Source: Selaginella tamariscina
Taxonomy: Eukaryota; Streptophyta; Lycopodiopsida; Selaginellales; Selaginellaceae
DNA length: 64,000 bases
Direction: 5' to 3'
Assembly (NCBI GenBank): GCA_003024785.1
Contig: PUQB01000748.1
Location: forward strand, 42,385 to 106,384
In this document: positions 1 through 11,407 of the stretch, in pieces
Position numbering within the stretch: position 1 is the stretch's first letter
Layout of the letters: every line of letters starts with the position of its first letter
Program-made: the position numbers and the translations under genes
Notes under the pieces: model-generated
Told to the model about the DNA's origin: nothing
The model's database searches: none
Seen by the model: only the letters and a program-made list of their open reading frames with translations

Positions 1-207
1 TGTTATACATGAGTATATATGTCTACATATACTGTACAATTGCCGCTTCATATACACACAATCTGAGAGAGAGATTATTGGATACCGATGGAAAGACGGC
101 TTTCGGAGCATCTTCGCCAGCATATCCAGCCTTGCAGGAATGTGACCCCAAATCAACCACAATAGCAGACACTTCATCTGAAGATTAAACAAAAATAGCA
201 CGCATTT

Positions 208-242
<35 letters not shown>

Positions 243-283
243 GGAGGGAGAGAAAGAGAGATTTGCTCACCTCCGCCATACAT
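1..283 (-). CDS. ARP4: Actin-related protein 4 (ARP4), 5' end only
   Basis: Nuclear actin-related protein; in plants ARP4 is a shared subunit of SWR1/INO80-type chromatin remodelling and NuA4 acetyltransferase complexes. Two coding exons are visible on the minus strand: 283-271 (ATG, residues MYGG plus one base) and 177-86, joined in phase after a GTGAGC donor and a CAG acceptor. They encode 35 residues. The start [16 protein letters not shown] followed by [17 protein letters not shown] is the plant ARP4 N-terminus, including the actin-fold phosphate-1 loop (DLGS) and the KAGYAGED strand. The second exon ends at a GT donor (85-84), and intron sequence continues off the left edge, so over 90% of the gene lies outside. 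Intron 1 contains a (GA)n tract. The gene is divergent from the KH gene at 1535. No frame defects are seen here. Confidence 0.9.
208..256. repeat. (GA)n microsatellite in ARP4 intron 1
   Basis: A run of GA dinucleotides with a few GGGA interruptions, reading as (CT)n in the ARP4 sense. It lies just inside the donor of the first intron. (CT)n tracts near plant transcription starts often accompany housekeeping genes, but no function can be assigned from sequence. Confidence 0.85.
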
Positions 284-1047
284 GATGAACAGACGAAAAC
301 CCTAAACCTGAGTGAAGCCCTAACCTAAAACAGAGGAATTGCCACGTAGGATGTATCCGAGCCGTCCATTGATGAAAAACATCAAGTCCGTCAAACGTAC
401 AAGCCCTNNNNNNNNNNNNNNNNNNNNNNNNNNNNNNNNNNNNNNNNNNNNNNNNNNNNNNNNNNNNNNNNNNNNNNNNNNNNNNNNNNNNNNNNNNNNN
501 NNNNNNNNNNNNNNNNNNNNNNNNNNNNNNNNNNNNNNNNNNNNNNNNNNNNNNNNNNNNNNNNNNNNNNNNNNNNNNNNNNNNNNNNNNNNNNNNNNNN
601 NNNNNNNNNNNNNNNNNNNNNNNNNNNNNNNNNNNNNNNNNNNNNNNNNNNNNNNNNNNNNNNNNNNNNNNNNNNNNNNNNNNNNNNNNNNNNNNNNNNN
701 NNNNNNNNNNNNNNNNNNNNNNNNNNNNNNNNNNNNNNNNNNNNNNNNNNNNNNNNNNNNNNNNNNNNNNNNNNNNNNNNNNNNNNNNNNNNNNNNNNNN
801 NNNNNNNNNNNNNNNNNNNNNNNNNNNNNNNNNNNNNNNNNNNNNNNNNNNNNNNNAAAAACAGAGCATATGCCACGTGACTGCAGCCACAGCCGTGGAT
901 TTAAACGATAAATCGGCGCCGTCCAATCGTTTTCATTTATTGAGATAATCTACAAACCCTAGAAAAACCTTCTGGGGGCCGTTTTCCTCTGTGTGGCTGT
1001 GGCATTTGGATGCCGGCGCTTGAGATTTTTCGCCTTCAATCTCTCAG
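284..1047. promoter_or_regulatory. Bidirectional promoter between ARP4 and the KH gene, interrupted by the gap
   Basis: Head-to-head spacer holding both promoters and 5' leaders. A telo-box AAACCCTAAACC is at 297-308 in the ARP4 leader. Such motifs are common in promoters of growth-associated plant genes. On either side of the gap there are similar elements: a TGCCACGT core (about 341 and 871) and a GCCGTCCA-type motif (about 362 and 919). This suggests a partly repeated promoter module whose middle is missing. The plus-strand leader exon probably ends at the CAG/GTATGT donor at 1047/1048. Confidence 0.6.
408..856. other. Assembly gap (449 N)
   Basis: Unbroken run of N within the divergent promoter. 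Open frames crossing it are artefacts. Confidence 0.99.
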
Positions 1048-1503
1048 GTATGTGATTTCAGGTATCGGTAGCAAAACAGCTGCAGGCCTTAGATTTTTGG
1101 TGTGTTCTTGGCTAGGTTAGGGTAAATCCGTGTGTTCCTCTCGATTGGGCTTGTGCACTCTTTTGAGTAATTCTCGGGGTTTCGGCTGCAAAAGAGCCGA
1201 TTTTAATGATTCGGGTGTAAAAGAACGGACTTTAGCTGTTTCTTTGGATCCAATCTGCATTGCGGTTAGATTATCTGAGGTGATTTGGGCAGCTCCTCGC
1301 TGCATACTGTGGTGCTTGACAGTTTCCCTTGGCTCTGGTTTGAAACCAGCTTCTTGCCGCAGTGTTCTAGAATCTGCATTCCGCCACTTGGCTTGTTCTC
1401 TTACTAGATTAGGGTTAAATCGTGTTAGTCGGGGTCTGCGTTAAGTAATAATTGCGTATAGTTTTGACGTCTTTTTATCTTTCTAAACAATCTTAACATA
1501 CAG
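1048..1503 (+). other. Probable 5'-leader intron of the KH gene
   Basis: A strong donor CAG/GTATGT at 1048 and an acceptor ACATACAG ending at 1503 bracket about 456 bp lying 31 bp upstream of the start codon at 1535. Leader introns are frequent in plant RNA-binding-protein genes. The open frame at 1130-1444 inside it shows no coding character and is taken as chance. Confidence 0.5.
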
Positions 1504-1534
1504 TTTGAAATAAATCTTTCGAGGGAGGATCTAA

Positions 1535-3192
1535 ATGGCCGCAACTATGTCTTACCCGAATCAGACTTATTCAACAGAACCGCAGCCTTTCCCACCGGGA
1601 GCCGAGCCCGATGAACAGGTACTTCAACGATTTCTTAACATAGCAATATTGGTTGTATAACATATATTTATAGGAGCAGCAGCAGCAGCAGCAAGCTTAT
1701 TCTTCACAACCATACGTTCCACAGTACGAGGAACAGAATCAAGACGCTGTAACGGCTGCTCAACAATATGAGCAAATCAGTCAACAAGTCCAGACTGAGG
1801 TCCCCGACCTAGACACTCATTCACTTGCACTTTCACTTTCACTTAAGAGGTGGGTGAATAACATATAGCATAGTGATATGAATTGCTTAAAAAAGATTTC
1901 ATAGACGCTTATAATTTATCTGATTTCTCAGGGGAGCGGAGAATGGAGGAGAAAAGAAATTCGCTGGATGGCCCGGAGAAAATGTATTCCGCTTAATTGT
2001 GCCGGTTAGCAAAGTTGGAGTTATAATAGGACGGAAGGGAGAATTCGTGAAGAAGATGGTTGAAGAGACTAAGGCTCGGATCAAGATTCTCGAGGGTGTT
2101 CTTGGAACCATGGAACGAGTTGTAAGTATATATCGGTGTGTATACGTCTGCATATGCACATATTTCTATACGTGTATATGTATGTGTTTGTGCCATACAT
2201 CAGATAATAAATGTATCTGCAGGTGATGGTTTCGGCAAAGGAAGATCCGGACGCACCAATGTCTCCAGCAATGGATGCGCTTCTAGTAAGCTACTTAAAT
2301 ATATGCACATTTGAGTATGTATTAAACTTTGTTAAATAACAGAAAGTGCATCTCAAAGTGGTTGAAGGCGTTGATGGGGATCTTGTTGCAACTACAACAT
2401 CTAGGCTCCTCGCTCCTGCTACTCAAGCGGGCAGTCTCATTGGTAAACATGGTGCCACTATCAAAGCTCTTCAGGAGGCCTCCGGTGCAACTGTCCGTAT
2501 TCTTCCTCCTGGTATGTATGTGTATACGCGTCTGTGTTTGTGATACACATACACGTGAGGAAACTATTTCGTGCTATGTCTATGCATGTATCTCAACTAC
2601 ATCTATGCTATGTATATACTATAAATGTATAGTTTTTCATGTTTATGCTATGCAGAGGACCTTCCACTGTATGCATTACCGGACGACAGGGTTGTTGAAA
2701 TTACCGGGGAGCCTCGCAAAGTTATCCGGGCGATGGAGCTTGTCATCGCTCATTTTCGCAAGTTCCTGGTCGATCGTTCGGTCCTGCCTCTCTTTGAATA
2801 CAACGTAAGTAAGCTTTTGGGTCTCATAATTATATCACATAAGATTTGTATCTATGTGCATCTGATAATAAATTCGATCCTGTATATGTATATAAGCTGC
2901 ACTACTTATGCATCCGTCCGTATCATTGTTGCAATATATGATTTTACACTAATTTTTTAAAGAGAAATGTAAAAACTCGTATGTCTCTGTGTGTTTGTGT
3001 ACTTACGTTCATTGGTGTTGCAGATTTCGAAGCAGAATTCGGGCGTTTCACAGGAAGGATATCCTTCAGGAACTCCAGTATCGGCATATGGTAATGCTAC
3101 GGACCAATATGCCATGTACTCAAAGGACCCAAAATGATGACTCAAGGTGCTCAGCCTTCTGCCGCTTTACCTCAGGCCATCATAACTCAGGT

Positions 3193-3244
<52 letters not shown>

Positions 3245-4405
3245 CGCGCGTGTGCATATAACATGTGTTACGTTTAGGTGACACAGCATATGAAGATCCC
3301 GCTCGCATATGTGGATGTTATAATTGGGTCGTCCGGGGCGAATGTGGCTTATGTACGTAGAACAAGTGGTGCGAATATCAATGTGCAGGAGGTTGCTGGT
3401 GCATCTGGGGAAATCATGGTGGAAATCTCGGGGACAAGTCAGCAAGTCCAACACGCCGAGCAGCTCATCCAGGTACTGTGTGTGTTAGATGCTCTCTCTC
3501 TCATGTTCAATGGGTAACATGACATTTATTATGGTTTATACAGGGATTTTTACAGCATTATAGCTCATACGCTCAGCAGCAGCAGAGGGCACAGTACTCT
3601 GGCGCAGCACCAAACACAGGATATGCCACGGCAACGAACACCACGGGAGCATACGGCACCCAGGCAAACGCAACAGGAGGATATACCACGGCATCAAACA
3701 CGGGAGCGTACAATACCTCGTATAATACAGGAACCACCACGGGAGGATATGCTACGGCATCAAACCCACGGGAGGATATGCCACAGCATCGAACCCCACG
3801 GGAGGATATGCCACGGCATCAAATCCCACAGGAGGATATACCACGGCATCGAATGCACCTGGGGCTTATACGCAGGCATCGAATACGGCATATACCCAGG
3901 CATCTAACACGGGATATACCCAGTCATCTACGGCTCCACCTGGTACGTATAACACACAGCCGAGTGCGTATAATACTGGATCAAATACGGCGACGTATGG
4001 AAGTGCTCCTCAGAATACTTCTGCGTATGGTTCACACTGGCCATCACACATGTAAGTGCTAGATTTATACTTTCTTTTCTTATTTACCATTTGTTCTTAA
4101 CTATTAATTTCATATGACTGCATTTTATACATATGTACGAGTATTAATGATCAAATACACACTTGAGGACTATATCATGTATTAGTATACAACGTATATA
4201 CGATTGTACATATTTATTTAGATTTATCATATTAAGAGAGAGATATGTCTGTGTAATATATATCTATGAACTATCGGTGAATATGTTAAATCTGTAAGTG
4301 TATATGCATATGTATATGTGATGCATGTATGTATATTGTATGTATAGTATGTATGTGTGTATCTAATGGTTGAATTACAGATCTGACTATGGTAGTAAAG
4401 AATGA
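1535..4405 (+). CDS. Three-KH-domain RNA-binding protein, PEPPER/FLK type
   Basis: Nuclear poly(C)-binding-like protein of the plant clade that includes PEPPER and FLK, which act on pre-mRNA processing of developmental and flowering regulators. Ten coding exons fit: 1535-1618, 1674-1849, 1932-2121, 2223-2285, 2343-2511, 2656-2804, 3024-3190, 3278-3472, 3544-4051, 4381-4405, all GT/AG, giving about 575 residues. A poly-Gln tract opens exon 2. KH1 follows [12 protein letters not shown] and has the GRKG loop, KH2 has GKHG, and KH3 (exon 8) has GSSG. The tail is Tyr/Thr/Ser/Asn-rich with [10 protein letters not shown] repeats. Two apparent 1-base losses break the frame: near 3129 (exon 7 is 167 nt where 168 is needed) and near 3766 (a 29-nt unit among 30-nt repeats). 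If the last intron (4052-4380) is retained, the stop is at 4053-4055. It resembles PEPPER more than HEN4; exact orthology is open. Confidence 0.88.
3196..3250. repeat. (TA)n(TG)n microsatellite in KH gene intron 7
   Basis: TA dinucleotides followed by a (TG) run and CGCG. The intron (3191-3277) consists almost entirely of this repeat. Confidence 0.9.
3742..3860 (+). repeat. 30-bp coding tandem repeat ([10 protein letters not shown]) in the KH gene tail
   Basis: Four copies of GGAGGATAT.CCACGGCATC begin at 3742, 3771, 3801 and 3831. The spacings are 29, 30 and 30. The short first unit has CCC where the next has CCCC, and this shifts the frame. Confidence 0.85.
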
Positions 4406-4744
4406 ATGTCTAAATCCCAAGGAAGTGGTAAGTTAATGAATGGGGAAAGGGGCGTAACAAGTTTTGTGTACGTTTTTTCTTGTTTTTAATTTGGTAATGT
4501 TTTAAATACTTAATTTTAAGCTGTTTAGCGGTATGTGTATATGTGTGTTTACATATAATACACGAGTGTCTTAAATAATATGACCTTTGTTCAGTATTGA
4601 TATGTGTGTGTGTGTGTAAACACACTTCATGCTTTCACACACACACGCACACATATGTATGTATGTGTCATAACTTCATCTAAGAGATTTATAAGGGTTA
4701 AATTAGAACTTATGATATACAAGTATATAGTTTCTCTTTTATAT
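4406..4744. other. Intergenic / 3' flank of the KH gene
   Basis: Presumed 3'-UTR and spacer. AT-rich with short (TG)n and (CA)n tracts around 4600-4660. No coding signal is visible. Confidence 0.5.
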
Positions 4745-5094
4745 ACAGTAAAAAAAATTTGCGCCTGAATAAGGATATTCACATATTCTTATACACGTCA
4801 CATTTCTTAATATATTGAATAGCCAGATATGTGTATATTGAATAGGTATATATTTACATTGCCTTTAGTTTCTTAATACATTGAATAATAGAAATGTGTA
4901 AATCATATTAATCCAAAACCCTATGTTATAGAGAGGAGTGAAATGGTCCATATTAAAATTAATTTAATGGACATTAAAATTTGATTACAGTAATAATAAT
5001 ACATGGCATTGTAGATGTACACTTGGATTTTACTTTTTATCCTCCTTTAAAAATATGAAAGATTGTTCAAGTTTTTTGGTAAGACCATTGTTCA

Positions 5095-5230
5095 AAAGGA
5101 TCCACTCCAAAAAAATGTTGGAACATTACCCAATTAAGAAGAAAGTGGATAGCAGCAAAAGCAGTCACACTCACAAGAGCATTAACTTTTATCCAACGAG
5201 TTAGGTAATTAAAAGCAATAATAATGTACT
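5095..5230 (-). pseudogene. Integrase catalytic-core relic (gypsy)
   Basis: The minus strand reads GKKYIIIAFNYLTRWIKV followed by a helix ending HFLLNWVMFQHF. This matches the gypsy integrase segment normally written G.KYILV..DYLTKW.EA. The first catalytic Asp position is Asn (FNYLTRW). It ends in a stop and low-similarity DNA. Confidence 0.7.
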
Positions 5231-5246
5231 TCTTGCCAACATTCAA

Positions 5247-5507
5247 TTATCCTTTCAAATTAAACACCCTCAATTCAAATGAATGAAAAATTGTAATTGA
5301 CTCAATTGTTTTTCTGAGGTACAAGGGGGAATATTGTAAGCTTGGCATCATACACAAATACACATATACCAGATCACATAACTTTGGCAAATAGAAAGAT
5401 TTACATAACTTTCCAATCACACAACGATGTCCCATGTGCTTATTAAGAATAAAATCACGGTAAATGTGGAAGAAGCATGAAATGAAGACCAAATCACCAT
5501 CAATCAT
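5247..5507 (-). pseudogene. Integrase zinc-binding region relic (gypsy)
   Basis: An 86-codon open stretch includes ILNKHMGHRCVIGKL.KSFYLP, which aligns with the HH part of the HHCC zinc domain (H.....GH.G..KT) and the following tyrosine/leucine-rich helix. The cysteines of the domain are not clear. Confidence 0.5.
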
Positions 5508-5952
5508 AAATAATTATCCGGATTAGTCCTCACAAAATAAAAAATGTTGTCTTGAAGGTGGAAGACAGTAGCAAGCATATAAGATTTTCAAACCCATCAC
5601 AAAGTCTTTTGATCCACTACTCAACCTTTTGAAATTTACAAACCTCGTCTCAAGAAGGTAAATCTAACTCATACTTTACAGACAATGAATGTTAAGCACA
5701 ACAACTATTAACGGCACCAAATCTTCATCTAAAAAATCCACTGATGTTGGAACAACTGGTTTTCGTGAACAAAAGAAGAGAGAGAAGGTAAAAGAGAAGC
5801 TCAAAAAAAAGTGTCAACATTAGCCATGGAACTTTATGAGCAATGAACAACCTTGAAATCGTAAATTAGAAGTTTCAAGGGCCATCAAATAGTACAATTA
5901 CTTAAGTTCTTTCGCTTCAACAACGAAGTGACTGCAGCATGATTGCCTTCTA

Positions 5953-6041
5953 GTAATGTTTAAAACCATACAAGTAAGCATGGAACTTCTCAAAATCCCA
6001 AATTGCTGCTAAACACTCCTATGTCGTGGAATTGTTTACCT
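5953..6041 (-). pseudogene. RNase H relic (gypsy)
   Basis: The minus strand reads NNSTT, a stop, then ECLAAIWDFEKFHAYLYGFK. This corresponds to the gypsy RNase H motif [22 protein letters not shown], with Glu-Lys replaced by a stop plus Glu. Confidence 0.75.
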
Positions 6042-6246
6042 TTGTTGATTGCAACATATATCTAATGTATACAATGGGATGATGCTAACCATGCACACTT
6101 GTACTTTCTTACATCAACACGTCCATCTTAGAAACATTTGCGTACAAGATGAAAGGACAAGTGTACACCAAAACTAAAAGAGTCGTCGACAATTTTTAAG
6201 ATCTACAAACACCTATTCATAATTCTTAGACCAGATAAAAATGATG

Positions 6247-6800
6247 TTAACGACTATAGCAACACTGCAGGATCGACTTGCAAACCTTTACAGAAAATGT
6301 AGTAGCCAATATAAATGATGTCATTGGATCCAAACAAACACTTAGACTATTTTCTTTAAGCTTCAAACCAAGTTCCCGCAACCAATCCAAAACTTTGCGT
6401 ACATCATAAACATGCTCCTCCCACATCCTCTTTAAATGGATCAAAACATTATCGATAAAGTCAGCAATCACTTCTAACATATCATAAAGAACTTTGTCCA
6501 TCATATGTTGAAAAACTACTAGAGCAATATTCAAATCGAAAATCATCATTAAGAACTCATATAAGTCAATGGTGTCCAAAAAATAATTGTGGGAATGCCC
6601 ATGTCAACCATCAAAACTTATCAATATATAAAGGTAAGATCTAACATGATAAACCAACGGCTCCACCTAATCGATCCAAAAGATCTACAATATGATGAAG
6701 TGGGTAAACATCTAGAATAATCACATCATTTAATGAGTGATAATCAATGCATAATTGAATGCTCTTATCCAGCTTCATCATAAGATAGATTCGCACGCCC
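6247..6800 (-). pseudogene. Reverse transcriptase relic (gypsy)
   Basis: The proximal part reads KLDKSIQLCIDYHSLNDV then YPLHHIVDLLDRLGGA, the gypsy motif K.DGS.RMCIDYRALN..T...YPLP.IDDLLD.L.GA. The distal part is an open stretch of 110 codons with ALVVFQHMMDKVL (for AP.TFQ.LMN.VL), FIDNVLIH (for the YVDDILI box) and WEEHVYDVRKVLDWLRELGLKL. The second catalytic Asp of the YxDD box is Asn. Confidence 0.82.
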
Positions 6801-7384
6801 AAGAAGGACTTCAAGATTTCTAAATAACACCTTTTCTAATATCTCCTTAACGTTTACTTGCAAGATCTTGAGATGCTTGGTGACCAATGCCAAACATGTA
6901 CCTTGATCCCCAGTTGAAATAGGGGATGTGTTACAATTTTAGCCCTAAACAACAAGTCAAAGTCGAAGAGATTGACATACTTCTTAAATTAAATTGATCA
7001 ACGGTTACATCATAATGATCATTTAAGGGTTTCATAAAGAAAATAAAAGAGTATGAAGAAAAGACAGTAAGAAGTAAGAGTGAGACAAAAGTGATTAAAG
7101 TAAAAATAAAAACAGACAAACGAAAAATAAACGAAATAGAAGAAAGATAAGGGAGAGCTAAATAAAGAAGAGACTTTTCAAAAGTCACACTTGACATAAT
7201 TGCAAGTAAACCAATCCACACCAAGAATAAGGTTAAAATTTTAAATTAGCACCACCCACAAAGATTAAAGCTCAATTTCATAATCGTCCACACGAATAAT
7301 TATGTCATTCTCATCCTATAAACAAGCATAAATGTGTTCGTTGTTATAAAAAATGAAAACCAGCTCTATTGCATGGTATAAATG

Positions 7385-7450
7385 AAGACGGCAACATATA
7401 GCAACAGATTGAGAAATATAAGACAAACTTGAGCCTGTATTAATTAACAC
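7385..7450 (-). pseudogene. Retropepsin active-site relic (gypsy)
   Basis: The minus strand reads VLINTGSSLSYISQSVA, matching the gypsy protease motif LIDTGST.SFIS. The catalytic Asp is Asn. Confidence 0.65.
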
Positions 7451-7714
7451 TATAAAGAAAATAAAACATGTCGTGTCATCAAATTGAGCTTGAAAAATAA
7501 AGATATAATGAATTAGTGCTAAGTGAATCCCTTAATGATAATCCCGAAAGAAAGACAAAGGGGTCATCAACTTATTCACATGAGAACCCTCCTATTTTTC
7601 ATTTTATAAAAGATCCGCCACATCAAGACTTTCTACTAAAGCGGTGCCAATCGGATGTTGTTGACACCAAAGCCTCCACCCCAGAAATGGAGGATGCCAA
7701 TTAAGGAAATGTCA

Positions 7715-7756
7715 ACAATGCTAATACGTGTGTCCAACTTTATCACATGCCCAACA
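7715..7756 (-). pseudogene. Gag CCHC zinc knuckle relic
   Basis: The minus strand reads C-W-A-C-D-K-V-G-H-T-Y-stop-H-C, exactly CX2CX4HX4C spacing with one in-frame stop. It sits between the gag and protease relics, as expected. Confidence 0.75.
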
Positions 7757-7867
7757 ATGTACTACACGTTCATGTTCATAACATCAACCTTTCTTCATTG
7801 AAGAAGGACCATCCCCAACATCAAATGGAACTAAAGCATGCGAAGTTGCAAGTGGAAGAGGCGATGT

Positions 7868-8300
7868 CTCATATTGTTGTGCTAGCCATAAAGCATCATC
7901 AAGGGTCACTAGAGCCAGTGCATGTACAAGCCCCACAAGGTCTTAACAAAGTATTGACCACAACATGTTTAACTTGATCCGCTCAGACATGTTAGGCTTT
8001 GCACAAAGCAAAAAGCTCCAAAAGCGAACATTAAATTGCATTACTGACTCAGATAACTCTTTACCATTACGATGCAATTGCTAGAAAGCATTGTCATAAT
8101 TATCAGCATGCCTAAACACACATTTGAAAACTGATGAAAGAGTACTCCAATCCCAATAAGTTGCTGCATCCATACCATTGTACCATTGCAATGTTGTTCA
8201 TTAAGAACAAGTAGGAATTTGCACAAACATTGAGCATTGTCCTAAGAATGATATGTGGCGACCAATATGAAGTGATCAAACCAATGGTACACATTATCCT
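7868..8300 (-). pseudogene. Gag capsid relic (gypsy)
   Basis: The minus strand reads FNVRFWSFLLCAKPNMSE, then LNMLWSIL, a stop, and a helix ending DDALWLAQQYE. This is the usual retrotransposon gag pattern F..L......L.E......GL...........L..A...A..YE. A further upstream segment (about 8300-8100) continues the same helical pattern in another frame. Confidence 0.65.
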
Positions 8301-8880
8301 TCACAATAAAAATCTAGTTGAATTCAAGATTCGTAATGGAACATGAGTAGTAGCACCATGTGTTGTGAATGCTACCATTAATTAAGTTTAATTGTTTACA
8401 TAGCATTTAACAATTGCATAAGTAGTTGTTCCACAAGGATTCGGCTATTGCATAGCCATACACAAAAAGAATATAAAATAAATGGAATAGATCTAAACAA
8501 TAGAAAATAAATGTAAAAAGTCAAAGAAGATTTACACAAAAAAACAAGTGCTTCATATGAACAATTTAAGATGCCCTTTACCTTCACAAATGTGAGAGTT
8601 TGGAATATAGAAATGTGCATATAATATTAATCCAAAACCATAGTTTATATACAGAAACAAATGGTCTAAATTGAAACCAATCTAATAGTTATTAAAATCT
8701 CACTCCACTAATAATAATATATGGCATTCTAGCAGTCCATACACATGGTCCTTACACAATTTTATTTTAATTTTTTAAAAATTGCAATTGAATAAGGATA
8801 TTCACATATTCTTTTACACACGATGTGCATAAATATATATATTTACATTGCCATAGTTTCTTAATATATTAAATGTATTA

Positions 8881-10706
8881 AGTATATATGAAATTTTATT
8901 TTATTACAATTTGAATTTTTATTAATGATAAATATTAATAATTAATTGTAAGTTTAAGAAAGTCATTATGTTTGTTATGATTAAATAATACATTCTAAAC
9001 AGACAAATAGGTTTGATAATAATATAGAAACGTTATTTGATTATTATTATTCATTTATTCTATCGTTTTATAAATTAAATATAAATTAAATTTGAAATAA
9101 TATTATAACTAACATTAAATACTATAATTTAAATATAAGTTTGAAATAACATTTCAAACTATTTATTTATGCACCGTATTATTTGTTCTTCATTAATGAA
9201 AATTCATGATTTGGTGTTATTTTCTTAAATTTTGATTTCAATTATAAATTCTATTACAATGTAATGTCACTTTTTAAATTTTAATCTCACTAAAATATCA
9301 TTTAAATTTATTTATAATTCAAGACTTTGAGTGACTTTATAATTCAAAAAGTAATTAGGGATCCATGAGTAAACACCCAAAAATGGTTTTTATAAGGTTT
9401 AATTAAATTTTTTAAGTAAATATAAGTTTTTAAATTAGTTATTATTTTGATTTTACAATATTGATAAATGACTTTGAATAATTATAGGACATCCTAATGT
9501 TCTAATATATGTAATATAATGTACAATGAGAGTTCTCTTAAGTTGATTTTTTAAATTAATTTTTGTGAATTTAGGTTAATGCTTTAATTATATATTCTTA
9601 AAGAATCTATATATTCTACATATTGTAATTCTTTTAAGATATCTACTATAAAAATGAACATATATTAAGGCAAAACAAAAATAAAAAATTAAATAAATTA
9701 CATATTATGAAAATAAACTGTATAACAAATTAACACTAACAACAAATTTATTATGAATTTCATGATAATTTTAAATTTTAAAATGTAAATTTATGAGATG
9801 AAACATTCCACTACAAAAGTTTAGATTTTAATTTTAAAATTAATAGTGTGTTTATTTCAAATAGGTATATAAAAATAACTAAAAGTGTACACATCTATAC
9901 AATATTAATTAATATAATATAATATAAATAAGTTTAAAACATAAAATCAAAAATCATATAGTATATAGTTTATAAATAAAAAGCTATTAAGTTTAAAATT
10001 ATATATGAAATATAATCTACACAATTAAAATATATTAATAAATTTGTTAATGTATGGTAAATATGAAGCGTTGAAAGAGCTCATTATTATAATTATTAAT
10101 ACGATGGTGAATGTTGTTAATTGTAATTATTCTGTATATATATATATATATATAATAGATGAGAAAGAGTGGAGTGTACAGCCTTTATATTATAACTTAA
10201 TAAGTTTAAAAATCAATTTGTTTATAAAGTACCATAGAACGTTTTTTTAAATAATTCATTGACGCTATATAATGTTAAAGGTCATATTTTAATTTATATA
10301 ATGCAATTACAAAAACTTAATGGTATTTTCTATATTCTCTAGCACAGTAAGTCTTTTCGTTTTGTTTTAAATTAAATTGTTTCTTTCTCATATATCCTAC
10401 AAGTACCATACAAATTTACTTAAAATTTATACGGTATACTTAATCAGATAATTATTATTAATACTATAACTAATATATAAGTTATATATAATATATAATA
10501 CTATAACTTATAATATTACTAAGTACTATAACAGATATGTAAAATTTGCATCTGAATACAAGCGTAAAGATGGATCAACCAACTGTACAGAGACCTGTGA
10601 ACGACCTATAGAATATTTATGCTGTACGTATAAATGCCATACACTGAGTTGTAAAGTATAGAGTACGTCTACTGTATTTCTGCCTACTGATCTGCCTACT
10701 AGGTAA
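8881..10706. other. AT-rich spacer
   Basis: Strongly AT-rich DNA with poly-A/T and a short (TA)n at about 10133-10152. I see no coding potential, RNA gene or clear repeat boundary. Confidence 0.6.
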
Positions 10707-10725
10707 ATGCTATGTGAACCATTTG

Positions 10726-10736
10726 TATATATAAAG
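10726..10736 (+). promoter_or_regulatory. TATA box of the proline-rich protein gene
   Basis: TATATATAAAG lies 34 bp upstream of the chosen start codon (10770). This implies a very short leader and argues against the more distal ATG at 10707. Confidence 0.6.
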
Positions 10737-10769
10737 AGATATGTATGTAGGAAACTAAATCGTCCCCCA

Positions 10770-11407
10770 ATGTATACGATGGTATCTCTTGTACTGCTTC
10801 TCCTGTGTCTTGTGAACACTGCGACAGCAACGACTGTAGAGGAGAAGAAAACGTATATCCCCCTTCCGCCTCTCCCTCCTTTCCCATACTTCCAACTCCC
10901 TCCCTTTCCTTACTATCCGTCTCCAGAGTATGAAGCACCACCAGCTACCAAGTCGCCGACAACTCCAGAGTATGAAGCGCCACCAGCAGCTACCGAGTCG
11001 CCGCCAGCTGTTGAGTATGAAGCACCACCAGCAGCTACCGAGTCGCCGCCAGCTGTTGAGTACAAGTCCCTCCCAGCGGAGCTCCCGATGTGAAACCTCC
11101 ACCGGTTACCAAGTCACCGACTCCGACTCCAGACACGAAGTCACCCTCGCCGACCCCAACTCCAGGTACAAAGTCGCGCCTCCGACTCCGACTCCAGATA
11201 CAAAGTCACCGCTGCCGACTCCCGCTCCAACACCTGCACCGAAGTCAAGCTGTGCGGACCCGAACCGACCGAAGCCGCCCAAGCCCCCCAAGCCGTCGGG
11301 GCCAATGCCGCCAAGCCGCGGGGCCAATGCCGCCAATGCCGCCCAAGCCGGATGACTGTCCGGAACCCAAGCCAGAGCCTATGATGTCGTCTCCTCCACC
11401 TTACTAA
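10770..11407 (+). CDS. Secreted proline-rich / extensin-like cell-wall protein (frame broken)
   Basis: Single-exon gene of about 212 residues if the frame were continuous. It begins MYTMVSLVLLLLCLVNTATA, a classic signal peptide, then a Pro/Tyr-rich segment (PPLPPFPYF.LPPFPYYPSP). Two perfect 15-residue repeats EYEAPPAATESPPAV and a degenerate third follow, then repeated (T/S)PTPTPDTKSP units, KPPKPPKPSGPMPP blocks, a DDCPEPKPEP stretch and the end SSPPPY with stop 11405-11407. Composition points to a structural wall protein entering the secretory pathway. The frame shifts near 11083, 11177 and in 11310-11322 (two events). Each is repaired by adding one base, judged from the repeat register. 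It could be a recent pseudogene, but the pattern matches base losses in neighbouring genes. Confidence 0.72.

Larger units (their letters stand above)
4745..8880 (-). mobile_element. Decayed Ty3/gypsy retrotransposon with block-permuted flanking repeats
   Basis: Reading the minus strand, the gag-pol order is intact though every frame is full of stops: gag-like capsid (8047-7868), CCHC knuckle (7756-7715), aspartic protease (about 7450-7385), reverse transcriptase (about 6800-6250), RNase H (about 6041-5953), integrase zinc region (about 5480-5330) and integrase core (about 5230-5095). Protease-RT-RH-integrase order defines Ty3/gypsy. Similar direct repeats lie at both ends (about 4767-5030 and 8612-8875), but their sub-blocks are in a different order, so clean LTR limits cannot be drawn. 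The YxDD box has become FIDN, so the element is long dead. Confidence 0.82.

Noticed and set aside
267..926. Open frames of 160-220 codons at the left end
   Set aside because: They span the N gap and are mostly unknown residues; the flanks are promoter and leader sequence.
10707..10769. Upstream ATG as start of the wall protein
   Set aside because: It lies before the TATA box, and the residues it adds would destroy the N-terminal signal peptide.
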